Source: Otis tarda
Lineage: Eukaryota; Chordata; Aves; Otidiformes; Otididae
Length of the DNA stretch: 64,000 bases
Assembly: GCA_026413225.1 (NCBI GenBank)
Contig: CM048572.1
Coordinates: 5,332,001-5,396,000, forward strand
Direction of reading: 5' to 3'
Position 1 is the first letter of the stretch. Every line of letters begins with the position of its first letter. Made by a program: the position numbers and the translations under genes. Shown here piece after piece: positions 22,491-34,139 of this stretch. The notes beneath the pieces were generated by a model. That model saw nothing but the letters and a program-made list of their open reading frames with translations. It had not been told where the DNA came from and did not search any database.

Positions 22491-25400
22491 ATTGATTTAG
22501 CAGACCATGAGTGGGTTTTCATTGTTTCTTTTAGAAATGTTCACAAAGTTTGGTGCCAAAAGCAAAGATAAACAGATTTATCATCCAGCTGTGGAAGGGG
22601 AAAAAAAAATCACCACTCTGGAAATTCAGTTCTACAAGGTTTTGTAATACTAAACATAAAAAGATAAAGGAGGCAATATTCATTTTATTCCTTGCTATGG
22701 TGGTGGACATATATTAGCTACTGGAAGCCTCAAAGCACTACTTAAGGGATTACAAACTCTGTACATGCAGCTCAGCAGTCACTAAACTATTGCCACCTCT
22801 AGCCTGCAGTAAGACAGTCATTAACATGGCCTTGAATCCTGATTGGGAATTTCTGGCAATTATTTTAAATTGAAAAATGCCACTTGATGGAAATCACAGG
22901 TGCTGATCTGAATGTCTTACTTCAAGAGGCAAAATGAATTAAAGAAGAATAATATTTTTGCTTTCAAATTTACTGTGACATTAAAAAAAAAGAAAACATT
23001 CTGAAATTAAAAGAAAATATTTTCAATTTATACACCAAAAATTTTAAAGAAGGAAAGTTTGCAAAAAAATTTGGTTGATATGATCTGAATCCTTTTAATT
23101 TTCAAATTTCTCCCTTTCACTCAGTATTAGGATGGGAAAAGTCTAAACTGAGAATTGCTTGTGGATTGGAAAAACTCTTTCCTGCCCGCCTCTCTTTGCA
23201 AACCACTATGTTTCTGTTTTGCTGCTGAAACTTCAAAAAGCAACAGGCAATGGTTGGATCAGAGTTGATCTTCCAGCAAATGAGAAATCCTCCCAGGATA
23301 TATTTGTTCAGTAGCATGTTCACAGCCATGGGAATGTTTTGAAAGGTGAGGTTTCTGTAATAACTCCTGTGGCTTCTTCACCGTGGGAAGGTAAGGGAGC
23401 GATAAACATACCCTCTTAGTCCCTTTCCACATTTGTGTTTGCTCTTCTGCAGGAGGAAAACATTAGTCTGACTAGTATTCAAATGGGAAATAGCCATACC
23501 GTTGCAGTCATGCAGCCACGTGATGTGGTTGTGGGGGCTCGCAGCGCACTGTGGTTTCGGGTGCTCTCTACCTTCCATGATGTCTTGGGTCTATCTTTAC
23601 CCTCCTCCTCCATGAAGAAGAAGAACTCCTAAGAAAATTCAAGTCCAAAAGCACGCCAAAACACCTTCTCTGACAAAGTCTAGAGAACCCGTGGAAAAGT
23701 GCGTTCAAAGGAGGCAACCTCAAACCAGAACTGTGTCTCCACTATCTACGGGAGAAAGCTGAACTCAGATTTTGGGATCGATGCTGGGAAGAGCTCAGCA
23801 AAGCTATTATTTCTAACCCCAGAGCTCCTTTGGAACCAAACCCAAGTATCTCTGTTCCTTGCTCCAAAAGGAATGAATTGAGAACCATCTTTGCACTTAC
23901 CTACTCATCCTACTATGATGGAGATGGCCCTCACTAGTACAGTACTAATATGCTTCATCTCTCCCGTTAGGAAAAGGTGAGCAAAGTGTTGACACTTGCC
24001 TTGAGTTTTGATAAGCATCTGCCATTGCAGTAAGCAAAGGCAATGGGCACAGTCATCTTTGGAAAGGAACATATCCATATCAAAACCAACAATAGAGTTC
24101 CTTTTGGAGGGGAAGAAACTATACTGGGGACAGCTTAACACAGCCCTTTGAGCTCTCTAGTCTCCCTAAAGAGACCGAAGAGACAAGACTTGATCTTCTT
24201 GTCTGGGAAGGTCTCCTCTGCTTGAGGAGATGACCTACCTAGTGTCAAATACCTCCAGAACGCATTGTGTAGATTTCTAGAGTTCTGACTCTAGGAATCC
24301 TCAGATTTTAAGTCTTTTGCCTAAGACAAAATCCTGTTCTGTTTATCTGTAGACTCGGGCTGGAAATGCACATTCTCCCTGACAAGGATGTTCCAAATCA
24401 GCTCGTTTTGGCAAGACACTCAGGAGAGGGGGATGTGCACAGAGCAGAGAAACCCAAGCAAGGACGGGCTTCCTTCTTCCAATGGAGCGTGACACCAGCA
24501 CACCGACCTGGCTGGCTCGGAAATCAGGGCTGTTTAGCCAGCTGACTCGTCTGACTGCTGATCATATCAGCGGAGAGCTGTACTGGGAGATGAAAGAAAG
24601 CAGCGCTGTATCAGGTGGTTTAATTTCTCATTACCCAGAACCAGTTCATGCGTGCGTCTTTGTTCTCCCTCTGCCCTGACAAGTGCAGAAAGGATCAATC
24701 CCAGAAATATTTAGAATTAAGAAGATACTTATTTTTTTCTCTCTCTTGCCATCCCAGGCTTTCAGACCGGGGGAAAGGACGGGGGGATGCAGGGTGTCAA
24801 CAATAATAAGCAGGAGGGGAAAAGATGCCTGGCACAGGGAGAGTTCAGGCTGGGACAGTTTGATCTCTCCCAGAGCACTCTCGGTGCTTGAAGATCACTG
24901 CTTTTGACACGTTTCTCCGGCTGCTGAATGAGAGGATTTACTTGGGTGAAATTTAGGCCCGAGGGGGACATGAAAATCATATTCATAATTTGAAGTGACA
25001 TGTGATTCAGGATTAAAAAGCTGGCTGGCAGAGAAAAGAGCTGAGGTTATCCTTTTGAGCTGTGCTAATGCAGAAAACTGTGTTTTTAATCCTGTTTTAA
25101 AAAGGCCTAGAAGGTTTCCAGCTGGGGCAGTTAGAATATAAAGGAGCAGTAAAGATGAGGAATCCCTTTTTCAAAAGGAGGAAAAAAAACCCCAAAACAA
25201 CAACAAAAGACCAAGTTCTGCTTTTGTTTTTCTCTGATAGTAAGTGGTTGAAAGCTGATATAGAATTTTTTTTAACCACCTTTCCTTTGTCTGGCTCCTT
25301 AAAATACCACACACAGCAAGAGCGGTCAGTGGGACAAGGCGAGGTGACTGCTAAAGGAGACACCAGCGCTGAGAGGGCTCCTGGGAGCTGGGATTGCAGA

Positions 25401-27489
25401 TTTCCTCAATTTGGGCATTTCTCTGGGGGATCGATGTTCCGGCAGTAGCTTCTTCCTTTCCATCACTACCAGGAGCTCCTTGTCCCTCGTACTGAGCACA
25501 GAGCAGAAAGGTGCAGAGATCTCTGCTCCTTTCCCTGTTACTTTTCCTGAGAAACTCTTGATTGTAGCAAGAAAATGCACTGACATCTCTGCATATTGTG
25601 CTTATCATATTAGTTTTAAGGTTTTAGTTGATCTTCTAGATGCTTGATTTTTTTTTGTCTACCATTTTAGATCTCCTTCCTTCTTTTCTGACAATATTGT
25701 TTGACTTTTTTCATTAGAGCAATTTTCAGTAATAAGAGGCATCATCACTTTTCTTTATAGCTACTTAAACATAGTAAATTATGGTCCATATTCTAAAGTG
25801 TATCTTAAAATATGGCATATTGGAAGTCAGTAAAATGCATCTCGAAGTAATGTGCAGAATGAACAGTAAATCGCATAATCAAAAATTAACATGTTAAAAA
25901 TGTGTTTTCCCATATTTACCTCAGTATTTTCTGAAAGACTTAGATCATTTCTTCTGAAATGTTGCAAAATTGGGTTTCTTAAGGTTGTTGAAATGTTCTG
26001 TTTTGATATACTTGAGTTGATTTGGGTGAGATTTTTTTGGCCTTTCTATCTTTGAGTATTTCACAGAGTCCATTTTGAAACAGGTTTGAATGACATGAAA
26101 AAGTAAAGTTATTGTGCTCTGAAAAATGTGACATTATTGTCCTGTTTTTCAGAGTGGACTTTCATTCTTTCCTTTCCTCCAAAAAGCCCTTTTTTAACAG
26201 AAATATCATTTTCCAATAAAAATCAGCACTGATGAAAATAAAACAAATTTCTGCCCAGCTCTGTTCAAAGTCTATCACCAGATCAAATCACATGAGATCA
26301 AGGTTTCAACTTCCCTGTCCCTCAAGATGCAATTATTTCCTACTTTTCCTTTCCCTCCTCTGGAAAACTCCTCAGCTAAGACAAAAAGAAATGATGCAAA
26401 GCTAAAGGAAGTCAATGAGAGCTCTCCTATGTATTGACTTTGGGTCTGGGGAAAGCTCAGGATCAATAGGGTGCTATTATTAATGTAATAGCCTATATAC
26501 AGAATTTAAGTGTGCCATCATACGAGGTTTTTAAATCATCCTACAGAATTCAGTAAAAGTTTATTCCATTCCATTTTCATTATTAAAAATGAATATTTAC
26601 TATTTTTACCTCTTGCTTGCCCTGTTGAGGTGATACAGCCAAGGCGGGCACATTGCCTCTCTCTCTCAGCATCAGAACTGGATGCTGAACTCCCGTCATG
26701 TAGACTTGTTCAAATCCTCCTGATAAATATGAAACTGAAGGAGAAACAAAAAGATCAGGGACTGCAGGGACCTATCCTGAGGATGTGATCTGGCCTATAA
26801 AATCCTTTCGTAAAAGCAACATCAGATGAAAGAGTGAGCGTTGCTGGATGTTACCAATGCCATTTCTAGTTCGCAGGATTACCGGTCAGGACAGAGGGAA
26901 ACCACACCAAACTCTAAACCTCTGTCCCAGCATTGTTTTCCCTTGTAAGCTGAACACATCTGATACCAGATCATTAAGAGACCATCGACACGAAACCCAA
27001 CGATGCTGGTTTTTTTACTGAGACACTTTTCAGGCTAGGAGAGCACTTTCAGTGTGACAGATCTGGTTGCAGGCCAGCGGACGACGCAATCCCCTGGGGA
27101 GTTTCGTTACCATTGCTGGGTACGCTAAGAGTACGTGGTGCATATTACGTGTAATCAGGGAGGCAACTTCTCCCTTGGGGTCTTAATAGAGTTCCCTGCC
27201 TTAACAGCTTCATTGGCAATTTTTGTTTGTTTTCTTGCTTCAAGTGTTGACACATCACAAACTAGATGTATTTGCCAATCGCTATCTGCATCGCTCTCTC
27301 CAAAAGACGCTATTTTGGGGAGCTGAAGGGAAATGACTGATCAGGTTGTATAGTCTAATTCTCTGCCAGAAGAAGAAAGCATGCACTGCACAATGCTGCA
27401 TTGACTGAGGAGATCTTGCTGTAGGTGCTCAGCCAGCAAGGTACAGCTGAAAGCACTGTTCAGAGCACAGCGGAGGAAGGGCCATCTTC
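22491..27489. other. Unique noncoding stretch, nothing recognised
   Basis: About 5 kb of AT-rich DNA with A-rich patches near 22980-23070 and 25180-25210. Short open frames on both strands look like chance. No repeat, RNA gene or exon recognised. Confidence 0.5.
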
Positions 27490-27625
27490 CAGTCTGGATG
27501 TCTAATTGATTGTTTGCATGTACGATTACAACTGTGGTCACAATTACAGTAATTACACGGGCAAATGAAATATGCAATTGCATGTGCCCAGTTCTAAAAA
27601 TCTGGGCACAGGTAATTGCCAAAGA
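27490..27625. promoter_or_regulatory. Palindrome-rich, conserved-looking block (candidate enhancer)
   Basis: Three nested symmetries lie within 80 bases. AATTAC-A-GTAATT at 27542-27554 is a dyad of homeodomain-type TAATT cores. ATGCAATTGCAT at 27572-27583 is a perfect 12-bp palindrome with C/EBP- or octamer-like halves. An inverted repeat has 18-base arms (27574-27591 and 27602-27619, 16 of 18 paired) around a 10-base loop, so the region can form a hairpin. TAATT cores recur at 27552 and 27613. Such density suggests a transcription-factor platform. A small structured RNA or an old palindromic transposon scrap are alternatives. Function is inferred. Confidence 0.4.
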
Positions 27626-28089
27626 CCACAGGGAGACTGCTCAGAAAAGGAGACACAGCACCGTCCCCAGGCTGGGTTGGATGATATCCCTGCCTCCTGC
27701 CCGGTGCCTCATGTTTTCCATCTCCTCATTGTCTATCTTGGAGGGAAGCAGGCTGAATCCTGTCCGAGCACCTCCTCTTGGACTTGCATACCTAGCCTAA
27801 GTTTCTGAACTGCTTTTGAAATCCAAAACAAAGATGAGGCCAGGCTCTTTGGATATCATTGTATGGATCTGCAGAGGGAAGACTCTATAAATAGTATCAT
27901 CACACATTATTGACTGCATTCTCTGAGAAACTCAAAACCAACTGAGATCATCTTTATTCATAAGAAAAAGTCCTAGGTGTATTTGCAGAGCATTTCTCTA
28001 GGTTACTCTGGCCAGTGTTACTTAACAGTTGTCATTTCACTCTGTGTACAAGAGTCGACTTTTTATCCAATAGCTTCAAAAAAGAGATT

Positions 28090-29110
28090 GAAAAGTTAAT
28101 TCTAAGATACAAGAAGTATCCAAAATTATCTCAAAACAGAAAAAAAAAACCTAGAAGCTTCATAAAAGTCAAATATAAGACATTTTAAGAATAAAATGTT
28201 GTGAAATATACTCACAATTCCATTGTTAAAAATAAATCTAACATTTTAATCTTATTTTATCTTTAATATTATCTGAGTTTATAAAAATTGCATTAAACGT
28301 GATTTAAAAACCCTTCCTATATTGTGTTGCCATTTCAGATCACAATGTAATCATGCAAACGTTGCAAAAATACTTCACACAGACACACACACACAGACAA
28401 TTACAGACGTGTTAAAAAACAACCATGAATCTGTTTGTCTGTAGATTATTTTAAGTGTCCATGGTGATCAGAGTGCAATAAAGCATAATAAAAGACCAGT
28501 GAAAAATGATAAAACAAAAACCACTCTGCTTTTATAAGTCGAATGTTATAAGAAAGACAGACCATTTTCTCTGATTATGTAATTTTTATTCTATCTCTTT
28601 AATTTACATGAATAATTAAAATAAAATCAAGCAGTCCTATGCTCCTATGGTTTATCAAGATTAGGAGAAAATGTACTATAAGGAAAGACTAATTAATGAA
28701 ATGCTGCAAATCATAAAAGGGAGCCTGATTTGGGAGAAAAGACTAGCCTGATTGTCAACAAACATTGAAATGTCAATTTATTTTTCATCCTCAACTTTGA
28801 ATTATACAATATCTACCTTAAATCTACAGGGAGGAGAAAGAATATGAGGGGTAAATGTCCCAAAAATTCAGATTTTAATCCGTTATTAGGAGCTCAGCTT
28901 TCAGAGCCAATAATGATTTTGAATTGAATGTTTTTAAACAAGATTAGATATTTGCTGGGCAAGTCATGAAATATCTTGCACAGATATTTAAAAATGTAGC
29001 AATATGTGTTATGGGCATACGTATACAATTTAATTAGACTAATGAATTGATATTCCATGTGGCTGTGAGCCATCATGTATTGTAGTCTAATGGAGACTTC
29101 CAGGAAAGTG
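28090..29110. other. Very AT-rich block with homeodomain-type sites
   Basis: About 1 kb of strongly AT-rich sequence carrying many TAAT/ATTA cores, for example the cluster 29029-29052 (TTTAATTAGACTAATGAATT). A short CA-rich microsatellite lies at 28376-28398. The texture is that of conserved developmental noncoding DNA, but high AT alone also produces such cores. No coding frame or known repeat. Confidence 0.35.
28376..28398. repeat. Short (CA)n microsatellite
   Basis: Alternating CA interrupted by G at 28382 and 28396. Confidence 0.85.
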
Positions 29111-30474
29111 TTTTTCCTCATATTGCTTGTTTCTCCATCCACCCGTGTCCATCTGGCCAGCAGCATGAGGAAATATTTTGCATCCCTTCTGGGCTTGAGG
29201 AATAGCCTGCAGACAGCTTTTGCAGAGGAGTGTAATGTAAAATAACTCGAAAGCAGCTCTTTGGTATGAAGTGTTGCTGGGGCACTTGGGCATGCCCATC
29301 AGTGCTGTCTAAGGTTGGAGAGCTTGGACTCTTTCTCTACAGGTTTGGGATGTACCAGCCTGGGTACCTCCATCTAGCCTCACTTGTCCAAGTTTTAGGA
29401 AGTCTAGACTTTCTCTGGAGAAGCATTGTCCAAAGTGGATTCTTCCCATCTATTCCAGGACAGGAGGAATCATGCTTTGGAAGTGTCCACCCCTCCTCTT
29501 TTGAGTTTGCATAGGGGAATAACACCTGGCTAACTTTAAATAAGCTGTAGACAGTGAAGTTAGGGGAGGTGAGTCCCAGCCCCGGGACTATCCTGTCCCT
29601 TTCCTTGCCACCCTGTCCCTCTCCATGCCCACCCCTAGCCCTCCAGTGCTGTCTGTGAAGGAAAAGCACCACACAAAGACCTAAGTCAGTCACTTTATTT
29701 GATGTTAGAACCTGGCCTGGTTTTCTGGCATATGACTCCTTTACCCAGCCGGAGCTATGAGTCACAAGCTCAGCCCTGAAGTTACTAACACAGCTCCACG
29801 TACCATAGAGTTGCATATTTTGCAGCGTATTATCCTTTTGGGGTTTGGCAAAGTGAAGCATCTCTGTCACAGGCAGAGTAGCTTTTCCCAGCTGGACTTC
29901 TTGTAATCATCGCAGGAATAAAGGGCTCCTCAAGACTCCAGATCTTTCCCTGTCAGGCTCTAAGCCCATCTCGGGCTCTGTTGAGCTTGTCAGGGTTTTT
30001 ATTTACAAGATTTAGTTAAAAACCTGTCCTGCCAGACTAAGCCATGCTGTTTCTACTTCTTCCTTAATCTCCAGGCTGCCTCCCTCCACATGTTAAGGGA
30101 CACTTAGTTTGTTTAAGGCCTGAGGCAGGCGTAATTACAAAATTTAGGCAGAATCCTGAACTGACCCCAAAGGTCTTCCTACTCAGACAGAAATCATTTG
30201 TCATAATGAGCCTACTTGTAACCTGATGACCTTTGGAGCTCAATTAATTTCACGCAGAAAAAGTGGTCACAGCCTCTGGACCTTGCTGTGGGAGAGATTT
30301 GCACAGTGGCGTCTCCCACTTACAGAAGCCCATGTGGGCAACTGGGCTTAGAAATTTCTCCAGAGAGAACAATGAACAGCGATAGGGCATTGTTTTTAAA
30401 GCAGGATGGTAAAATGAGATATTTCCCTGTTCAGTTGCAGAGTAAATGTATGTTCCTTAAAGAAATTAAATATA
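29111..30474. other. Noncoding stretch with the longest chance frame
   Basis: The minus-strand frame 29337-29870 (177 codons) is the longest in the window. Its product shows no signal peptide, domain or repeat, part of it is low-complexity Gly/Arg/Glu-rich (about residues 77-92), and an antisense frame overlaps it. The length is only slightly above chance expectation, so I do not call it a gene. Confidence 0.5.
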
Positions 30475-30512
30475 AAAGGCATATAATAAAGGCATATAAT
30501 AAAAGGCATATA
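30475..30512. repeat. Three-copy 13-bp tandem repeat
   Basis: The unit AAAGGCATATAAT occurs at 30475-30487 and 30488-30500, with a third slightly altered copy at 30502-30512. It reads as a young local duplication in AT-rich DNA. Confidence 0.9.
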
Positions 30513-31429
30513 AGACCTTGTGGGCATATGTTTTAATTTTTTGTCCCTTAAAACTCTTTAAAATACAATAATTTCTATTGAAAAGAGAAGGGATGCATCA
30601 AGGGCCAGATTTGCCAGGCTCTGCAGCGGTGCTGTGCCAGAGCACGCTGCACCAGCAGCTCTGCCGGGGTGCATTGCTGGGACAGGGGTCAGGGGACAGG
30701 ATCTCCCCTAAGGGCACGGGAGACGGTATGAATGACAGTGGAAATAACTAGCTTGGGCAAAACGCTGCAGCAGACAGCCATACTGCTTCCCGTCGGCAGA
30801 GCTGGGGCTCTTCTGCATCGTGCTGCCCTGAGTCAAGCAAACCGAGAATGCATTTTGGGGTTGGACCTTTACTGATGAACCGCCTGGATTTGAGCTCTGG
30901 TTCTTTCTCAGCTACTTGCATAAGCCCTGGATTTTTCTGTTGTTTTGCCTAAGTAACACACAAATTACAGCAAGAATAGAGCTTTAGTCTGAATATTTTT
31001 ATGTATGTTTTCTGGTCTTTGTCGCCTCAATTACTTCAAAGAGACGTCTGTGCAGTTCAGGAAATCAAATTAAAATCTATCTAAACTACCTAAAATTAGT
31101 TGCTTTGCTCATGCTGGGTGTGGGTATGACAGGGAACAGATGAGAAGGGGGTTCAAAGCACTTATCAGTGGATGTGCAGTCAGATCCCATAGCAGGCTGT
31201 CTTTTTGGTTACATGAGAGGCTTGCACTGGATCCATTTGTATTGGAATAGATGTTACTAGCCAGAACAAAAACAAAATCTGTCCTGTTCTATCTCCTGGC
31301 ATGGTCCAGCCAGCCTATTTAATTAAGATGAAAAGCACAGTCGAGAAGATAATTCAAGAGACATCAGTCATTTTAGACAATATGAAGCAGTGATTTTTTT
31401 GTACTGAATCATTGAACCTGCTTATGCAT
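30513..31429. other. Noncoding stretch with a GC-richer patch
   Basis: The patch at about 30600-30730 is GC-richer than its surroundings, with few CpGs. No gene or repeat recognised. Confidence 0.5.
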
Positions 31430-31490
31430 TTGCGGGAATGCATGTGGCTGGACTGGATAATCCAAGAGGATCTTTCCAACAACCATAACT
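31430..31490 (+). mobile_element. Degraded CR1-type LINE 3' tip
   Basis: GGCTGGACTGGATAATCC, AGAGG and TCTTTCCAACAACC (31446-31484) follow the CR1 3' terminal order 'ggctggatgatctaagaggtcttttccaacc', just before where terminal octamers would sit. Sense is the plus strand. The copy is short and diverged, and abuts a MIR tail. Confidence 0.5.
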
Positions 31491-31492
31491 AT

Positions 31493-31575
31493 TTGCACTT
31501 ACATAGCACCTTTTGGCCTTGGATCCCGATGTCTATAAATCTAGAGGCTCATAGGTTAGAGCTCAGTAATGAATT
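31493..31575 (-). repeat. MIR-type SINE tail remnant, antisense
   Basis: TTGCACTTACATAGCACCTT then TTGG and CCTTGGATCCCGATG (31493-31531) match the reverse complement of the MIR/L2-type tail 'gatcctcggatgaaaggcgctatataagtgcaa'. The core beyond about 31575 is not readable. Confidence 0.6.
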
Positions 31576-32699
31576 TGAGATCCATGTGATAAATTGTGTT
31601 TATTATGCACTTTCCTTATCCAATGCTCATAATAGATTTTCACTAGAACTTGGACTGTACAAGCTCTGTTGCAAGCTCAGCTGCTTTCACCTGACGCAGC
31701 CAGAAAGCTGTCTTAGGGAAATCCCCAGATGGCACAAAATTGGCATTCCCTGTTCTTTATCACACAGCCTTTTGGCACAGGAGACAGTCAGGGGCTGAAG
31801 CACGGTGCACAGTGATTCAGCCATGGCAGTCACTAGCTGCAATCACTTTCTTTTGGAAATTCAGTCAAACTTCTCTAAGTTAAGCAAGAGTGGGCTTTGG
31901 TCACTACTGGGCTCGAGCCCTCTGAGAGCAGGAAGGTGGCAGTGAATTGCCCCTCCCTCCTCTTCTTCCCATTTTGCGCAAAGAATGGGTTCACCATCTA
32001 GGACAGAGCCCCTAGAGATATACACAGCACATTGAATAGTGCAAATGTATGACAGCTTCAACACAGATCACTCTCTCTGGCTTGATATATGTCTACTGTT
32101 TAGACTGTTTAACCGATTACACAATTTTCCCCTGGTTTGTGCGCAGTCTGACAACATTCAGAAGCTACATTTCCCCTAAACTGTTGTCTTGAGTGCTTTC
32201 ACTCCTGAAGATCATAGAAGAGAAAAATAATGCATGTTGAGTGCGTGTAAGTATGTATATACATGATACACGACCGCTGAGCATTTATGACATTAATCTT
32301 CACTCGCAAAGACAGACGAGATAACTCATAAGTTATCCCTCTGCTCAACCATGAATATAAATGTCAGACTCCTAATGGAGATGTTGTCTAATGAAATATC
32401 GTGAATTACTGAATCTCCTGAGCCATGTGCAAATTTCATTTCTCCTTCCCTTTTGGGTTCAGATTGGGCATTTTTGAGGTGATGCTATCAGCACTATGAG
32501 GAGCAGATGGAAAGATTCTCAATGTAGCATTAAAGATCCAATCTCCATAGTGGGGGATGCCTGGAGGGATGCTGGCTGCCCACCCCCATGGTGTCCTAAT
32601 TAAATGCATTCCAAATTTACATTAAAAATTAATATTTTGGAGACCTCTTCCCTTATGAACCCAGTTCAAAGGTGAAACTAAGGAAATCTGAGGCTATAA
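31576..32699. other. Unique noncoding stretch, nothing recognised
   Basis: No recognised repeat, RNA gene or credible exon. AT-leaning. Confidence 0.5.
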
Positions 32700-32860
32700 G
32701 AGGCAACAGCAAAGTCTATAAATCACAGTGGTGTAATTAAATCAATGTAAAGTGGATCAAGTTACTTTGGTGCCAACTCAACACACTTAAAATGGTTTAA
32801 GCCTTGTTTAAAAAGGTTTAGCTTCATTTAGTAAATTAGTATAGACAAGCCAAAAATTCT
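32700..32860. repeat. GTTTAA-rich stretch, possible old repeat
   Basis: Repeated TTTAA cores (32794-32829) lead to TAGTATAGACAAGCC (32839-32853). The close resembles 'gtgtagacaagcc', which I recall as the end of an old archosaur/turtle repeat with tandem GTTTAA motifs. The match is partial, so a unique AT-rich element remains possible. Confidence 0.3.
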
Positions 32861-33640
32861 TTGCAATTTACCACCGCTTCTGGCCTCATCAGCTTGTATG
32901 TCACTGGCTTTTATCATCTTCAAGACATACTTACCAATGCGCAACTTACATCTTTATTCTTCCTTTTTGCTTTGGCCTACAAGATGGGGGGATCCATGAG
33001 CAGTACCATTTGCCTACAGAGAGAAAGCTCATTCAGAAGTGATGCAGTGGCTAAGGACAGATGTACACCTTGGGAACCTCAGTGGAAGTTCCTAGGAAAA
33101 CTTTCTACAAACTCCCAGCTCAGACCAGCAGTTGTCACCAACAATAGTCTAGTCTGCTTGTTTTACTCCCAGGCCCTTTTTAGTCTAAATTGCACTTGTT
33201 CATGCTACCAAGATCAGAGATTTTTGCTAACTTGACCCATTTGAACCTAAAGAAGTCCAAATGCCTTCCCACAACCAGCTCTGCTGGCAGGTCTAAGATG
33301 GTGGAAACCTTGACAGAAGCAATGCATGCTGGCACACAAAGTCTCTTCGCTCACTTTAGCCTATCCCTCTTCTTCCTTGTTCCTTATTTGTCTGCTTGAG
33401 AAACACATCACTTAATTTTGCTGAACCCCACAATCTCCTGCAGGGCTGATCTCCTACTTTCAGCGGAGAACTGTAACTCGCTGTGCAGAATGTCTCGGTA
33501 TGTGTAAAACCGGTGACAGATAACGCTGAAGTTTCAGCTCAGTCTTTACAAGGTACAAATAACCAGAGAGATGATCATTCAGAGGGCTGTGCGGCTCACG
33601 GGGAGTGCTTAGGGACAGTAATCCCTCTAGCCCACCAACA
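32861..33640. other. Unique noncoding stretch, nothing recognised
   Basis: A 124-codon plus-strand frame (32861-33235) begins here, with no recognisable domain. I see no splice-site or homology support for it. Confidence 0.5.
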
Positions 33641-33660
33641 CATTATGCAATAGTGGCATC

Positions 33661-33830
33661 GATACCATCGCACTTATCCTCACATTTGCCCTATGATGTA
33701 GAGATGTGTTATTATCCCCACTTACAGCTGCAGCATAAAGGATGAGGGTAGAATAGATGACTTGCCAGAAGGCAGATGGGGAGCCTATGGCACAGCGGAT
33801 TATAGGAGCCAGGTGACCTGTGTCTTGGTT
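33661..33830 (-). repeat. MIR-type SINE remnant, antisense
   Basis: CTTATCCTCACATTTGCCCT, then TTATTATCCCCACTTACAG (33709-33727), then GATGACTTGCCAGAAGGCA (33757-33775) follow the reverse-complement MIR order 'tcctcacaacaaccct...ttattatccccattttacag...aagtgacttgcccaaggtca'. The copy is longer than the others in this window and well ordered. The minus-strand open frame over it (33627-33890) is a product of the repeat. Confidence 0.8.
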
Positions 33831-33931
33831 TGGCTCTATGCCCAGAAAATCTTCTTTTCTTCCTGTAGTTATTGTGCCTTCATTCTGCAAAATGGAAACC
33901 TCTTTTGAAATCTCTAGTCCTTTAAGGCTAC

Positions 33932-33955
33932 AAAAAAAAAAAAAAAAAAAAAAAA
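33932..33955. repeat. Poly(A) run of 24
   Basis: A24 followed by GAAAGAAAA. No retrocopy is evident upstream. Confidence 0.9.
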
Positions 33956-34139
33956 GAAAGAAAATCTAATTCCTCAGTTTAAAAAACTACAAAAAAGCCC
34001 TTACTTACCCTGTAGGCCTAGGCATATTGCATGGTTGTACTATATTTAAGAAATGACCCAGCATGAGTAATGCCTGCATTGTGATGTGGCGCAATTTTGG
34101 CCAGAACATTACCACCAGCCTCTTTTTTTCCATTGACAT

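Noticed and set aside
33627-33890. 87-codon minus frame as a gene
   Set aside because: It lies over an antisense MIR copy, so the frame is repeat-derived.
33932-33955. Poly(A) as tail of a processed pseudogene
   Set aside because: Upstream sequence is a MIR copy and unique DNA with no mRNA-like frame, and no target-site duplication was seen.
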